Shown here piece by piece: positions 9,315 through 18,406 of a stretch of DNA of 64,000 nt. How positions within the stretch are numbered: position 1 is the stretch's first letter; every line of letters begins with the position of its first letter. Source of the stretch: an uncultured Candidatus Pelagibacter sp. (lineage in GTDB: Bacteria > Pseudomonadota > Alphaproteobacteria > Pelagibacterales > Pelagibacteraceae); assembly GCF_943788075.1 (NCBI RefSeq), contig NZ_CALSOW010000002.1, positions 124,001-188,000 on the forward strand. Reading direction: 5' to 3'. The position numbers and the translations under genes are program-made. The notes beneath the pieces were generated by a model that saw nothing but the letters and a program-made list of their open reading frames with translations, did not search any database and was not told the DNA's origin.

Positions 9315-9773
9315 TTATTGTATCGTATCAGCTGAAGTAACGTTAACTGTAATTTCAGCGTCAACTTCAGAGTGTAAAGAAATTTTTACTTTAAATTTTC
9401 CAAGAGACTTAATCTCTTCAACTGGCTGTATCATTGAAGGCTTGATACCAATTTTATTTTCTTCTTGAATTAATTTTGCAATTTCAGTTGGTTTAACAGA
9501 ACCATATAATTCGTTGTTTTCAGTGCTTAGTTTTTTAACACCATACTCTTTGCCATTAATTTGTTCTGAAATTTGTGCAGCTTCCTTTTTCTTTTCGCTA
9601 TCTTTTTTTGATAAATCTGATTTTATTTTTTCAACTTCTAAAATATTTTCTTTTGAAGCGTATAGTGCTTTTTTGTTAGCAATTAAAAAATTTCTTGCAT
9701 AACCTCTTTTAACCTCTATCACTTCGCCAATAGAACCAACTCTTTTTACGTTTTCTAGTAAAATTACTTTCAT
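9315..9773 (-). CDS. rplI: Ribosomal protein bL9
   Basis: Large-subunit ribosomal protein of 152 residues. The start MKVILLENVKRVGSIGEVIE is the conserved N-terminal domain, with the RNA-binding GYARNFLIANKKAL near 29-42, a long charged connecting helix (about 45-80) and the C-terminal domain ending near VNVTSADTIQ. It is one base from rpsR upstream, confirming the rpsF-rpsR-rplI operon. Confidence 0.97.
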   Translation of the reverse strand: MKVILLENVKRVGSIGEVIEVKRGYARNFLIANKKALYASKENILEVEKIKSDLSKKDSEKKKEAAQISEQINGKEYGVKKLSTENNELYGSVKPTEIAKLIQEENKIGIKPSMIQPVEEIKSLGKFKVKISLHSEVDAEITVNVTSADTIQ

Positions 9774-9774
9774 A

Positions 9775-10047
9775 TTATATTAAAGCTAAATTTCTAGCTC
9801 TTTTAATAGATAGAGATAACTCTCTTTGCTTTTTTTGTGAAACATTTGTAATTCTTGATGGTAAAATTTTTCCATTTTCAGACATATATTTTTTTAAAAG
9901 TCTTACATTCTTATAATCTACTGCAGGAGCACCTTTTCCTGAAAGTGGGCAAGTTTTTTTGAATTTATACTTATTTGGTTGAAAAATACTTAATTTAGCA
10001 AAATTACTTTGTTTACCTTTTTTGTTTCCACTTTGTCTTTTAGGCAT
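9775..10047 (-). CDS. rpsR: Ribosomal protein bS18
   Basis: Small-subunit protein that pairs with bS6 on 16S rRNA. At 90 residues it carries a lysine-rich N-terminal tail, then the conserved core [20 protein letters not shown] and [20 protein letters not shown]. It lies 2 bp after rpsF and 1 bp before rplI. No zinc-binding cysteine pair is seen (one Cys only, in FKKTCPLSG). Confidence 0.97.
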   Translation of the reverse strand: MPKRQSGNKKGKQSNFAKLSIFQPNKYKFKKTCPLSGKGAPAVDYKNVRLLKKYMSENGKILPSRITNVSQKKQRELSLSIKRARNLALI

Positions 10048-10049
10048 AA

Positions 10050-10403
10050 TTAGTTTTTATAACTTTCTTTTTTTTCATCATCATCTCTCTTAGCAAAGTA
10101 ATTAGCTTCAAGATCAAATTTCTTAACTCTAACTGTTAAGTATCTTAATAATTTTTTATCTATAGCTTCATTTTTTTCTAACTCATCAATTACATTACCT
10201 TTACCTTTTATTTTAAAGTGGATGTAGCTACCTTTTTTATTTTTTTTAATTAAGTAAGATAAGTTTAGTAAACCCCAATTTTCAGTTTTAACAATTTCAC
10301 CTTCATTTTTTTCAACAATTTTAGAATATTTTTCAGTTAATTGCTTAATTTCACTTGGTGAAGTGTCTTGTCTAGCTATGATAGTATGTTCGTATAAATT
10401 CAT
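10050..10403 (-). CDS. rpsF: Ribosomal protein bS6
   Basis: Small-subunit ribosomal protein of 117 residues and first gene of rpsF-rpsR-rplI. It opens with [19 protein letters not shown] and includes the typical [20 protein letters not shown] and [11 protein letters not shown] segments, ending in an acidic/lysine tail ([15 protein letters not shown]). The upstream 87 bp separate it from the divergent fabD and should hold promoters in both directions. Confidence 0.97.
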   Translation of the reverse strand: MNLYEHTIIARQDTSPSEIKQLTEKYSKIVEKNEGEIVKTENWGLLNLSYLIKKNKKGSYIHFKIKGKGNVIDELEKNEAIDKKLLRYLTVRVKKFDLEANYFAKRDDDEKKESYKN

Positions 10404-10435
10404 TTAAGTTCTTTAATAAAAAGTGAGGATATACT

Positions 10436-10464
10436 ATTATAAATGTTCAATTACAATAGTTAAA
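10436..10464 (-). promoter_or_regulatory. Candidate promoter for rpsF operon
   Basis: On the reverse strand a perfect TATAAT (10436-10441) stands 17 bp from TTTAAC (10459-10464), which matches only half of the -35 consensus. It lies about 33 bp before the rpsF start. In DNA this AT-rich TATAAT occurs by chance, so the call is tentative. Confidence 0.35.
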
Positions 10465-10490
10465 AAGGCAAAATTAATAGTTATTTTTAT

Positions 10491-11417
10491 ATGTTTTCAG
10501 TAATTTTTCCAGGTCAAGGTTCACAAATGGTTGGTATGGGAAAAGAATTCTATGACAAGTTTGATCTGGTTAAAAATCTCTTTAAAGAAGCTGATGATAT
10601 ACTAAATTTTTCAATATCTAAGCTTATTTTGGAAGGTCCAAAAGAGGAATTAGACCTAACTGCAAATACTCAGCCAGCAATATTTCTAATTAGCTATTCA
10701 ATTTATAAAGTAATTAATAATGAATTTAATATTGATTTGAGCAAAGCCAAATATTTTGCAGGACACTCATTGGGCGAATATTCTGCTTTATCTTGTGCAG
10801 GTTACTTAAATTTTTCAGATACCTTAAAAATTTTAAGAATAAGAGGTGATGCTATGCAAAACTCAGTTCCTAAAGGCGAGGGTGGCATGGTTGCAGTATT
10901 AGGTTCAACCGTAGAAATAGTTGAAAAAATTTTAAAAAATAATGAAAAAAGTTTAAGTGTTGAAATTGCAAATGATAATTCTGAAGGTCAGATTGTACTA
11001 AGTGGTAAAATAAACGATATAGATAAATTAATTTTAATTTTAAAAGAAAATTCAATTAAAAATATAAAGTTACCAGTAAGTGCGCCTTTTCACTGTAGTT
11101 TAATGAATAAAGCAACAAATATAATGAGTGATGAATTAAATAAAATAAATTTTATAGAAGGTGAGAATAAATTAATTTCAAATGTTACTGCTAATGAAAT
11201 ATCAAATACCAATGAGCTTAAGGATCTATTGGTAAAACAAATTGAAAATAGAGTGAGATGGAGAGAAAGTGTAATTAATATGATTGGTAGTGGTGTAAAT
11301 CATTTTATTGAAATTGGTCCAGGTAAAGTTTTATCAGGTTTGGTTAAAAGAATTAGCAAAGAAGTAAAAATAGATACTATTAACAATCAAACAGATATCG
11401 AGGGTTTACAAATATGA
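10491..11417 (+). CDS. fabD: Malonyl-CoA:ACP transacylase
   Basis: Loads malonyl groups from CoA onto acyl carrier protein for fatty acid synthesis. The 308-residue protein shows IFPGQGSQMVGMG at 5-17, the nucleophile motif GHSLGEYSAL with S93, and a catalytic-His segment (SAPFHCSLM). It is the first gene of a fabD-fabG-acpP-gmk run and its stop overlaps the fabG start (ATGA). No clear Shine-Dalgarno is seen before the ATG at 10491. Confidence 0.96.
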   Translation: MFSVIFPGQGSQMVGMGKEFYDKFDLVKNLFKEADDILNFSISKLILEGPKEELDLTANTQPAIFLISYSIYKVINNEFNIDLSKAKYFAGHSLGEYSALSCAGYLNFSDTLKILRIRGDAMQNSVPKGEGGMVAVLGSTVEIVEKILKNNEKSLSVEIANDNSEGQIVLSGKINDIDKLILILKENSIKNIKLPVSAPFHCSLMNKATNIMSDELNKINFIEGENKLISNVTANEISNTNELKDLLVKQIENRVRWRESVINMIGSGVNHFIEIGPGKVLSGLVKRISKEVKIDTINNQTDIEGLQI

Positions 11418-12151
11418 GTAGTTTAGAAAATAAAAATATTATTGTAACTGGTGCATCAGGTGGAATAGGCAATGCTATAATTAAAAAACTAAATGAAGCA
11501 GGAGCAAATATTTTAGCCTCAGGGACTAAAATTGAAAAACTAGAAGAATTAAAAAAAAATTTTGAAGGCATCAAAATATTAAAATTTGATATATCTCAAA
11601 GTGATAAAATCGAAGAATTTATTGAAAATGCTACAGGTGAATTAGGTGGAAGTTTAGATGGTTTAATTAATAATGCTGGAATAACCCAAGATAATCTTGC
11701 AATTCGAATGACCTTGGATGAGTGGCAAAAAGTTATAAATGTCAATTTAACCTCAACTTTCTTAATGAGTAAATTTGCAATTAAAAAAATGCTTAAAAAT
11801 AAATCTGGAAAAATTGTCAATATTACATCAGTTGTTGGTCATACTGGTAATTTGGGACAAGCTAATTACACAGCTTCAAAAGCTGGAATAGTTGCTATGT
11901 CAAAAAGTTTGGCAACAGAATACGCAAAGAAAAATATTAATATAAATTGTATTTCGCCAGGATTTATTAAAACAGCAATGACAGATAAAATCGATGATAA
12001 ATTCAAAGAAGTTATTATATCAAAAATACCATCAGCGCGCCTTGGTGAGCCAGATGATATTGCAAATGCTGTATTTTTTTTAAGTTCAGATCTGTCTAAC
12101 TACATAAATGGTGAAACATTGCATGTTAATGGGGGCATGTATATGGCTTGA
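11414..12151 (+). CDS. fabG: 3-oxoacyl-ACP reductase
   Basis: NADPH-dependent short-chain dehydrogenase that reduces 3-ketoacyl-ACP. The 245-residue protein has the cofactor motif TGASGGIG at 12-19, NNAG near 86-89, and the catalytic triad S139 (NITSVVG), Y152 and K156 (YTASK). The C-terminus ends in NGETLHVNGGMYMA as in FabG. Tight coupling to fabD upstream and acpP 49 bp downstream supports the housekeeping assignment over other SDRs. Confidence 0.96.
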   Translation: MSSLENKNIIVTGASGGIGNAIIKKLNEAGANILASGTKIEKLEELKKNFEGIKILKFDISQSDKIEEFIENATGELGGSLDGLINNAGITQDNLAIRMTLDEWQKVINVNLTSTFLMSKFAIKKMLKNKSGKIVNITSVVGHTGNLGQANYTASKAGIVAMSKSLATEYAKKNININCISPGFIKTAMTDKIDDKFKEVIISKIPSARLGEPDDIANAVFFLSSDLSNYINGETLHVNGGMYMA

Positions 12152-12200
12152 CAAAATAGCTTTTTAAACTATTAAGAATTTATAACTAAAAAGGATCAAT

Positions 12201-12440
12201 ATGTCAGAAGACGTTTCAAGCAAAGTAAAAAAAATTGTAGCAGATCACTTAGGTATCGACGAAGCAAAAGTAACTGAGGAGTCTAGTTTTATAGATGATC
12301 TAGGTGCTGACAGCTTGGATACTGTTGAATTAGTGATGGCTTTTGAAGAAGAATTTGGATCTGAAATTTCAGATAGTGAAGCTGAGAAAATTTTAACTGT
12401 TGGTGATGCAGTTAAGTTTATCGAAGGAAAAGCGAACTAA
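12201..12440 (+). CDS. acpP: Acyl carrier protein
   Basis: Small acidic carrier of growing acyl chains, 79 residues. The phosphopantetheine attachment serine is S38 in [15 protein letters not shown] ribosome-binding AAGGA at about 12190-12194 precedes the ATG with suitable spacing, clearer than for most genes here, as expected for a highly expressed protein. The following gene is gmk and not fabF, which is discussed as a finding. Confidence 0.97.
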   Translation: MSEDVSSKVKKIVADHLGIDEAKVTEESSFIDDLGADSLDTVELVMAFEEEFGSEISDSEAEKILTVGDAVKFIEGKAN

Positions 12441-12448
12441 TAGTTTAA

Positions 12449-13081
12449 ATGCCCTCAGAAAATGATGGCGTAATGATTGTTTTATCCTCTCCTTCTGGGG
12501 CGGGTAAAACCACATTAGTTAAAATGTTATCCGAAATGGATAACTATGAAACCTCTATTTCACACACAACTCGTCAACCAAGACCCAATGAAGTAAATGA
12601 CAAAGACTATTATTTTGTTAATGAAAATGATTTTAATAGGTTAATTAAAAATGAGGAATTTCTTGAATATGCAAAAGTATTTAGTAATTTTTATGGAACA
12701 ACTAGAACACCTGTAATTGACAAATTAAATAAAGGTAAAAATGTTTTATTTGATATCGATTGGCAAGGTGCAGATCAGATTAAAAACAAAAAGTTAGATT
12801 ACAAACTCATAACATTTTTCATTTTGCCTCCAAGTAAAGAAGTCTTATTTGAAAGATTATCAAATAGAGATATGAAAGATAAATTAATTGCTGAAGAAAG
12901 AATGAAGCAATTTGGAAGAGATGTATTGCATTGGATAAATTATGATTATGTTGTGATTAATGATGAATTAAAAAGTTGTTATTCTAAAATTACTAATTTA
13001 ATTAATGCTGAAATTTCTGATGGGTCTAAAGATTATGATTTGGAATATATTCGAAATCATGTAGAAAAATTAACTTCTTAA
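12449..13081 (+). CDS. gmk: Guanylate kinase
   Basis: Phosphorylates GMP to GDP. The 210-residue protein has Walker A SPSGAGKT at 14-21, [20 protein letters not shown] with the GMP-binding residues, and [11 protein letters not shown] in mid-protein. It begins only 8 bp after acpP without a visible Shine-Dalgarno; an in-frame ATG at 12473 is a possible shorter start. Its 3' end overlaps the convergent ksgA by 12 bp. Confidence 0.96.
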   Translation: MPSENDGVMIVLSSPSGAGKTTLVKMLSEMDNYETSISHTTRQPRPNEVNDKDYYFVNENDFNRLIKNEEFLEYAKVFSNFYGTTRTPVIDKLNKGKNVLFDIDWQGADQIKNKKLDYKLITFFILPPSKEVLFERLSNRDMKDKLIAEERMKQFGRDVLHWINYDYVVINDELKSCYSKITNLINAEISDGSKDYDLEYIRNHVEKLTS

Positions 13082-13855
13082 TTTTTCATATTCAATTGTT
13101 AATTTATAATAAGTATCAAAATCTAAATTTTGAGGCCTTAAATTTAAATCTAAATTAAATTTATTAAGTAGATCATTATTTCCATTAAATATTTGGTTAA
13201 ATGGTTTTTTTAACATCTTTCTTCTATGACTAAAAAATACTCTGGTAATTTTTTCTAAATTTAACGGATCTTTAATATCAGCAAAGTTTTTTTTAGGAGT
13301 AAAGTGAATTAAAGTGCTTTGTATTTTGGGTCTTGGTGAAAAACTTTCAGGTGCAATATCACAAATTTTATTTATGTTTAGTCTCCAATTCGCTAAAATC
13401 GATAATCTTCCGTAAGCAGATGTATTAAATTGAGCTATAATTCTGTCTGCCACTTCTTTTTGAAACATTAAAATAAGGTCAGAAAACCAATAATTTTTCT
13501 TTAAATTTACAATCCATGTACTTAAAATTTCTGTTGAAATATTGTAGGGCAAATTTCCAAATACCACGATTTTATTTTTTGAAAGTGAGCTTGTATCAAA
13601 TTTAAGAATATCCTCGTTAAAAATTATAACCCTTTCATCAATTATTTCTTTTAAAGATTCTGCTAAAAAATTATCTTTTTCTACAAGATACATTTTGCTT
13701 GGATTATTTTTTAAAATTTCTTTGGTTAAGTTTCCGGTACCAGGTCCAACTTCTAAAATTTCATTATCAGTAATTGAAACAGTGTTAACTATCTTGCTGA
13801 TTATATCACTATCTATTAAAAAATTTTGACCTAAACTTTTTTTTGCTCTAATCAC
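13070..13855 (-). CDS. ksgA: 16S rRNA dimethyladenosine transferase
   Basis: SAM-dependent enzyme that dimethylates two adjacent adenines near the 3' end of 16S rRNA during small-subunit maturation. The 261 residues include [10 protein letters not shown] at 6-15, the SAM motif [10 protein letters not shown], and the adenine-binding [10 protein letters not shown]. It is the last gene of the lptF-lptG-lptD-surA-pdxA-ksgA series and abuts pdxA with no gap. Confidence 0.96.
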   Translation of the reverse strand: MIRAKKSLGQNFLIDSDIISKIVNTVSITDNEILEVGPGTGNLTKEILKNNPSKMYLVEKDNFLAESLKEIIDERVIIFNEDILKFDTSSLSKNKIVVFGNLPYNISTEILSTWIVNLKKNYWFSDLILMFQKEVADRIIAQFNTSAYGRLSILANWRLNINKICDIAPESFSPRPKIQSTLIHFTPKKNFADIKDPLNLEKITRVFFSHRRKMLKKPFNQIFNGNNDLLNKFNLDLNLRPQNLDFDTYYKLTIEYEKLRS

Positions 13856-14818
13856 TTAAAAATCTAAAAATTTTATTGAGTTATGTAAGCTTAAATGATT
13901 AGATTTATTTTTACCAAGCATAGATTCATTAGGGCCATGATCAGGGGAAACCCTAATAAATGGAAGACCTATAGTTATATTTATTGCCTCATATTCAAAT
14001 AGTGTTTTAATAGGAGCAAGTACCTGATCATGATACATTCCAATTATTAGATCAAATTTTTTTCTATTATTTTTTAAAAAAATAGTATCTGCCGCCAAAG
14101 GACCCTGAATATCATATTTAAGTTTTTTCAATTTTTTAATTGTAGGATAAATAATATTTTTATCCTCATTAAAACTATCAATACTCTCACAGTGTGGATT
14201 AAGTCCTGTGACACCAATTTTAATTTTTTTATTAAATTTTATTTTCCAAAATTTATCTACAAGTCGTACTTTTTTAATTAATTCTAATTTGTTAATTCTT
14301 TTAGAAACATATTTAATTGGAAGGTGAGTGGTCAAAGGACAAACAGAGAGCTTTTTATTATAAATTATCATTGCAAAATCTTTAGTGTTAGTTTTTTTTG
14401 CTAAAAATTCTGTAATTCCGTTGAATTTGTTTTTCAAAAAAGTTTTCTTAGAGATTGGTCCGTTAATAAATTTGTTGCTAATATTGTTTTTGATTAATCT
14501 TAAAGCTATTTGAAAGCAAGAAGAAATATATTCATTTGATCTAGGGGTAATCTTTTCAAATGCTTTGGTTTGTTTAAAGTCTACATTTATTAAATTTATT
14601 TTCTTTAAATTATTTTTCTTTTTAATTACATCGTTTTCATTAATAAGATTTAAACTAATTTTTTTTCTTAAAACACTAGCCTGTTTGATAATTAGCTTTT
14701 CTGATGCAATTAAAATAATAGGAGATTTAATTTTTTTTTTTATAACTTTAAAAAAAATTTCAAAAAAAACACTATTAGGTTCTCCAGCAACAATTATTAT
14801 TGGTTTATAATTCATCAA
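13856..14818 (-). CDS. pdxA: 4-hydroxythreonine-4-phosphate dehydrogenase
   Basis: Oxidises 4-phosphohydroxy-threonine in pyridoxal 5'-phosphate synthesis. The 320-residue protein has the family motifs NGPISKKTF, GLNPHCES with a metal-ligand His, GMYHDQVLAPIK with the second ligand, and NITIGLPFIRVSPDHG with the third. The usual TALDLAG-like stretch after DHG reads PNESMLGKN, a lineage variant. It overlaps surA by 14 bp. An ATG one codon inside the chosen start is equally possible. Its place between surA and ksgA is conserved in proteobacteria. Confidence 0.93.
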   Translation of the reverse strand: MMNYKPIIIVAGEPNSVFFEIFFKVIKKKIKSPIILIASEKLIIKQASVLRKKISLNLINENDVIKKKNNLKKINLINVDFKQTKAFEKITPRSNEYISSCFQIALRLIKNNISNKFINGPISKKTFLKNKFNGITEFLAKKTNTKDFAMIIYNKKLSVCPLTTHLPIKYVSKRINKLELIKKVRLVDKFWKIKFNKKIKIGVTGLNPHCESIDSFNEDKNIIYPTIKKLKKLKYDIQGPLAADTIFLKNNRKKFDLIIGMYHDQVLAPIKTLFEYEAINITIGLPFIRVSPDHGPNESMLGKNKSNHLSLHNSIKFLDF

Positions 14819-15734
14819 TTTGTAAATTTTTTTTAATCTTATTAAAATAAATTTTTGAATATTGATTTAATTGATTATTTTTTTCAAAATTGGTTATTTT
14901 TATTAATTCTTCCTCAACATTAACTTCAATTTGAGTATTTCTAATATCATTAATTTGTAAAATTAAAAAACCACCTGATACATTAATTGGTTTTGTAAAA
15001 TCATTAATCTTTAAATTTTTTATTGCATCTTTTATTTTCCTATTAAGAGAATTTTCATTGATCCAATCTAATTTACCTCCAAAATTTGAAGTTGTAGAAA
15101 CACTGTATTTAAGAGCTGCAAAATCAAAACCACTATTATTTATTACATCGCTGATTTCTGAAAATTTATTGTCTAGGTCATTTAGATTTGAAACCTCAAA
15201 AGAAATCTCAGACAATAAATATGATTTTGAAAATTTATTATCTTTATTTATTTTTGCTTTTAAATTTTTTTCATTGATTTTAACTTTTGAAGAAAACTTA
15301 ATTAAGATTAACTCATTCCAAAGAGCTTCAATTTCTAATTTATTTTTTACATTTTCAATATCAACGTTATTAAGAATTAAATATTCTTTAAAGTCATCTA
15401 AATTTGCCAAACCTATTCTTGAGTAGACATTTTGTAAAATTTTATTCAAGAATTCTTCAGGTAATTGTGGATTTTTAAAAGTTTTTTCAATTTCGATCTT
15501 TTTTATTCTTTCATTCACAATTGATCTTTTTGAAAGTTCAATAACATCTTTTTTATTGGAATTTTTTAAGCTTGGGTTTAATGCAATTAAGTATTTATAT
15601 TCACTATTTACATCTAAACTTGTAATTATTTGATTTTCAATTTTCACTAATATCTTATTTTCTATCCCAAACGAACTAGAGCTATTAATAAAAAAAATAG
15701 TCGTCAAATATATTAGAATTAACTTTTTTAACAT
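14805..15734 (-). CDS. surA: SurA-type periplasmic chaperone/peptidyl-prolyl isomerase
   Basis: Helps outer membrane proteins fold in the periplasm. The 309-residue protein begins with a signal peptide (KKLILIYLTTIFFINSSSSF) and then the SurA N-terminal domain (NKILVKIENQIITSLDVNSE). A single parvulin-like region is recognisable (SVSTTSNFGGKLDWINENSL, then FTKPINVSGGFLILQINDIR). It is shorter than E. coli SurA (about 428), consistent with one isomerase domain instead of two. Position 8 bp after lptD, its main client, supports the call. Confidence 0.88.
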   Translation of the reverse strand: MLKKLILIYLTTIFFINSSSSFGIENKILVKIENQIITSLDVNSEYKYLIALNPSLKNSNKKDVIELSKRSIVNERIKKIEIEKTFKNPQLPEEFLNKILQNVYSRIGLANLDDFKEYLILNNVDIENVKNKLEIEALWNELILIKFSSKVKINEKNLKAKINKDNKFSKSYLLSEISFEVSNLNDLDNKFSEISDVINNSGFDFAALKYSVSTTSNFGGKLDWINENSLNRKIKDAIKNLKINDFTKPINVSGGFLILQINDIRNTQIEVNVEEELIKITNFEKNNQLNQYSKIYFNKIKKNLQIDEL

Positions 15735-15742
15735 TTATTTAA

Positions 15743-18406
15743 CTATTTCTTTATTCCAGTTTCATAGGTTGCTAATGGAAATAATGTTATTGAAAAAAAT
15801 AAATCTTGGGTGGGTTTCAGGTCATTATCTTGGTAAAAGCTTTTTTTAAATTTTAAGGCAGCTGTTAAACAATCGTTTCTATACTCATAACTAAGATCAT
15901 AATATTCTGTTAAATTAATTTCTTTATTTCTTCTTGTAGAAAATTTTAAAGAAGTATTATCATTAATCATATATTCTGTATTATTTGAAAGCACATGTGT
16001 TGATCCAATTTCATGTCTTTTTTCAATATAGTTGAAAGATGTAACAAAATTATTAATTGAAAATTCAGTTGAAATTGAGTTTGAATTTATAGTCTTCAAA
16101 TCATTATCCAATGAAAAATCATAAACTAAATCCAAATTATTAAATAATCTATTATTAATAGACCCAAATATGTCTGAATTTTTCTTGTTAATTGTAGAGC
16201 TTATTGGAATATCATTTTCAAATTGATCTCTTACAACAGTTGCTAATTTAACCTCAAAATATTTATCTTTGGCATCTTCAGTCAGATCATTTTCTTGTAG
16301 ATCAAATTTATAATCTAAACCAAATGTAAGAGATCTTCCGGCTTCAAAAACATTTGAGATTCCCAGTCTATTTATATCATACACATTGTTTGCAGTAATA
16401 TTAGCTGCTGTGTCTCTATAGTTGTCCATATTATTTCCTGGATTAATTCTTAAAGAAATTTTTGGTGTAAGAGTTTGTCTATTCATATTAGTTGATTTTA
16501 ATAAAGGGATAGCAGAGTCAATTTTTAAAATACTCATTCCGTCTATTTGTATGTTGGATGAATATATAGAGTCATTTTTTCCTGCTGAATTTAAATTCTT
16601 TAAATATAAGTCAAAGTTATTTTTAAATCCTAATTTTGATATAAAGTCATTTGAATTGTAAATAAGGTCATTAACAACAGTAGTTCTTACATTATTTGTG
16701 TTTGAAAGTTTATTTACTCCTGATGAATAAAAATTTAAATATCCATTAATTGTATTATCAGCAATCATTGAAGTTATATTTTTTGAAAAATCATAATAAG
16801 GTAAAGTGTATTGATACCTATCACTGTGTTTTACTCCTAAGTTTTCATAAACTTCTATACCTGTTGATAAATTTTGATTTTCTTTTTCAAGATAAAGTTT
16901 AACATTCGAGTTCAATGTTGTTTGGCTTTCTGGTAATAACGGTGTGTCGAATAAATTGTTTTCAAAAACTTTTAAATACGTGTCGTTTGTAACTCTTTCA
17001 ATATTGGCTTCAAATCTACTTTCTATAAAATTAGGAATGTTTAATTTACTATTATAATTAAGAAATAAATGATTAATATTTTTAGTTTTACTATTAGTTG
17101 ATGATTTATAATCTCTTAAAAAAGCAAAATCAGCAATGAGTGATGAGTTTTTCTCTTTTTTTCTAAACTCAGTTTGCAAGATATATTTTTCTTTCTCAAA
17201 TTTTGAAAATTTTTCAAATAATGTTGGTTTAAAAGTTAAATCTTTATTAGGCCCAAGAGTTTTAAAATAAGGGATGTTAATTGACGAGCCTAGAGTTTTT
17301 GAATTATTCAATCTAGGTTGTAAAAAACCACTTCTTCTTTTTACAGATGAGTCTGGATGAAAAAATTTTGGAAAATATAAAATAGGAGTATCATATATTT
17401 TTATTACTGCATTTTTATAAATCATATCTTTTTTGATTTTGTCGTGTGTTATTTTTTCGGCTTTTATACTCCAAGGAGGACAATCATCATTAAGTTTACA
17501 GCTAGTGAAAATTGCATTATTTACAATGGTCTTATTTTGATCACTTGATGAGGTTGAGCCATAAATTCTAGGATCATTACTTTGATCTCCAAACACATCT
17601 TTATGGATATTAATCTTAGTTTCTTTTGCTATATAACTTTTATTCTTAAAATTAAAAAAACCTTCTGAAAAAAAATATTTATCTATTTTGCTTCCCTCAA
17701 CTTTTGCCAAAACTTCAATCTCTTTGGCTTTTAATAGTTCTTTGGTTATATCATATGAGAATTTATCTAGTTTATAAATATTTCCATTGTCATCTTCTAT
17801 AGATGTTTTTTTTTCTGAAAATATGTTTTCATTATTTCTAAAATAAGAGATGTCACTTGAATTAAATTTATATTTTTTTTGAATTAAAGCTTTAGTTTCG
17901 CCTTTTGTAAAAATTTTTTCTACATTTACTAAGTAGGATATTTCTTCTGCATAAATTTTTGTATCTTTCTCATAATCATTGATTTCAGCATTCTGTTTTG
18001 CTTTAAAAAAATTACGGCTTTTGTCATATTCTAAATTATCTGCTTTTATATCTTTATTTTCATCAACAACTTTTGAATTTCCAATTGTAAATATTTTTTC
18101 GTCGTTTTTAAAATAAATTATTTTATCAGCAATAATTATAACATTTTTAATATTATCTACATATTTTACATTGCCAGTTATTTCCAAAATATTTTTAAGT
18201 TTATTGTAAAAAAAATTTTCACCTGTAATAGTGCTACCATCATCTGAAATAGCTGTTCCCCCATTGGTGCCATTAATTTTATTTCCATTTTCTAAAATCT
18301 CTATTTCAGTAACGTTTAATGTAAATGCTTCATTTGCATTTGAGGTACTTAAGGAAAAGATAATCCAAATTAGGAAGAGGAATGAATTAAAAAATTTATT
18401 TTTCAT
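15743..18406 (-). CDS. lptD: LPS-assembly protein LptD
   Basis: Outer membrane beta-barrel that inserts lipopolysaccharide into the outer leaflet. The 887-residue protein has a signal peptide (about 1-25, cleaved near SNANEA), an N-terminal OstA-like beta-jellyroll of repeated strands (about 40-260), and a long C-terminal barrel with aromatic/polar alternation. The hinge contains CKLNDDCPPWSIKAEKI, a Cys pair typical of LptD. The 3' neighbour surA and 5' neighbours lptG and lptF form a complete LPS export block. At the protein level the region is fast-evolving, so the identification rests on architecture and synteny. Confidence 0.9.
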   Translation of the reverse strand: MKNKFFNSFLFLIWIIFSLSTSNANEAFTLNVTEIEILENGNKINGTNGGTAISDDGSTITGENFFYNKLKNILEITGNVKYVDNIKNVIIIADKIIYFKNDEKIFTIGNSKVVDENKDIKADNLEYDKSRNFFKAKQNAEINDYEKDTKIYAEEISYLVNVEKIFTKGETKALIQKKYKFNSSDISYFRNNENIFSEKKTSIEDDNGNIYKLDKFSYDITKELLKAKEIEVLAKVEGSKIDKYFFSEGFFNFKNKSYIAKETKINIHKDVFGDQSNDPRIYGSTSSSDQNKTIVNNAIFTSCKLNDDCPPWSIKAEKITHDKIKKDMIYKNAVIKIYDTPILYFPKFFHPDSSVKRRSGFLQPRLNNSKTLGSSINIPYFKTLGPNKDLTFKPTLFEKFSKFEKEKYILQTEFRKKEKNSSLIADFAFLRDYKSSTNSKTKNINHLFLNYNSKLNIPNFIESRFEANIERVTNDTYLKVFENNLFDTPLLPESQTTLNSNVKLYLEKENQNLSTGIEVYENLGVKHSDRYQYTLPYYDFSKNITSMIADNTINGYLNFYSSGVNKLSNTNNVRTTVVNDLIYNSNDFISKLGFKNNFDLYLKNLNSAGKNDSIYSSNIQIDGMSILKIDSAIPLLKSTNMNRQTLTPKISLRINPGNNMDNYRDTAANITANNVYDINRLGISNVFEAGRSLTFGLDYKFDLQENDLTEDAKDKYFEVKLATVVRDQFENDIPISSTINKKNSDIFGSINNRLFNNLDLVYDFSLDNDLKTINSNSISTEFSINNFVTSFNYIEKRHEIGSTHVLSNNTEYMINDNTSLKFSTRRNKEINLTEYYDLSYEYRNDCLTAALKFKKSFYQDNDLKPTQDLFFSITLFPLATYETGIKK

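Noticed and set aside
15058-15426. 122-codon forward open frame opposite surA
   Set aside because: Antisense shadow with low-complexity hydrophobic sequence and no support.
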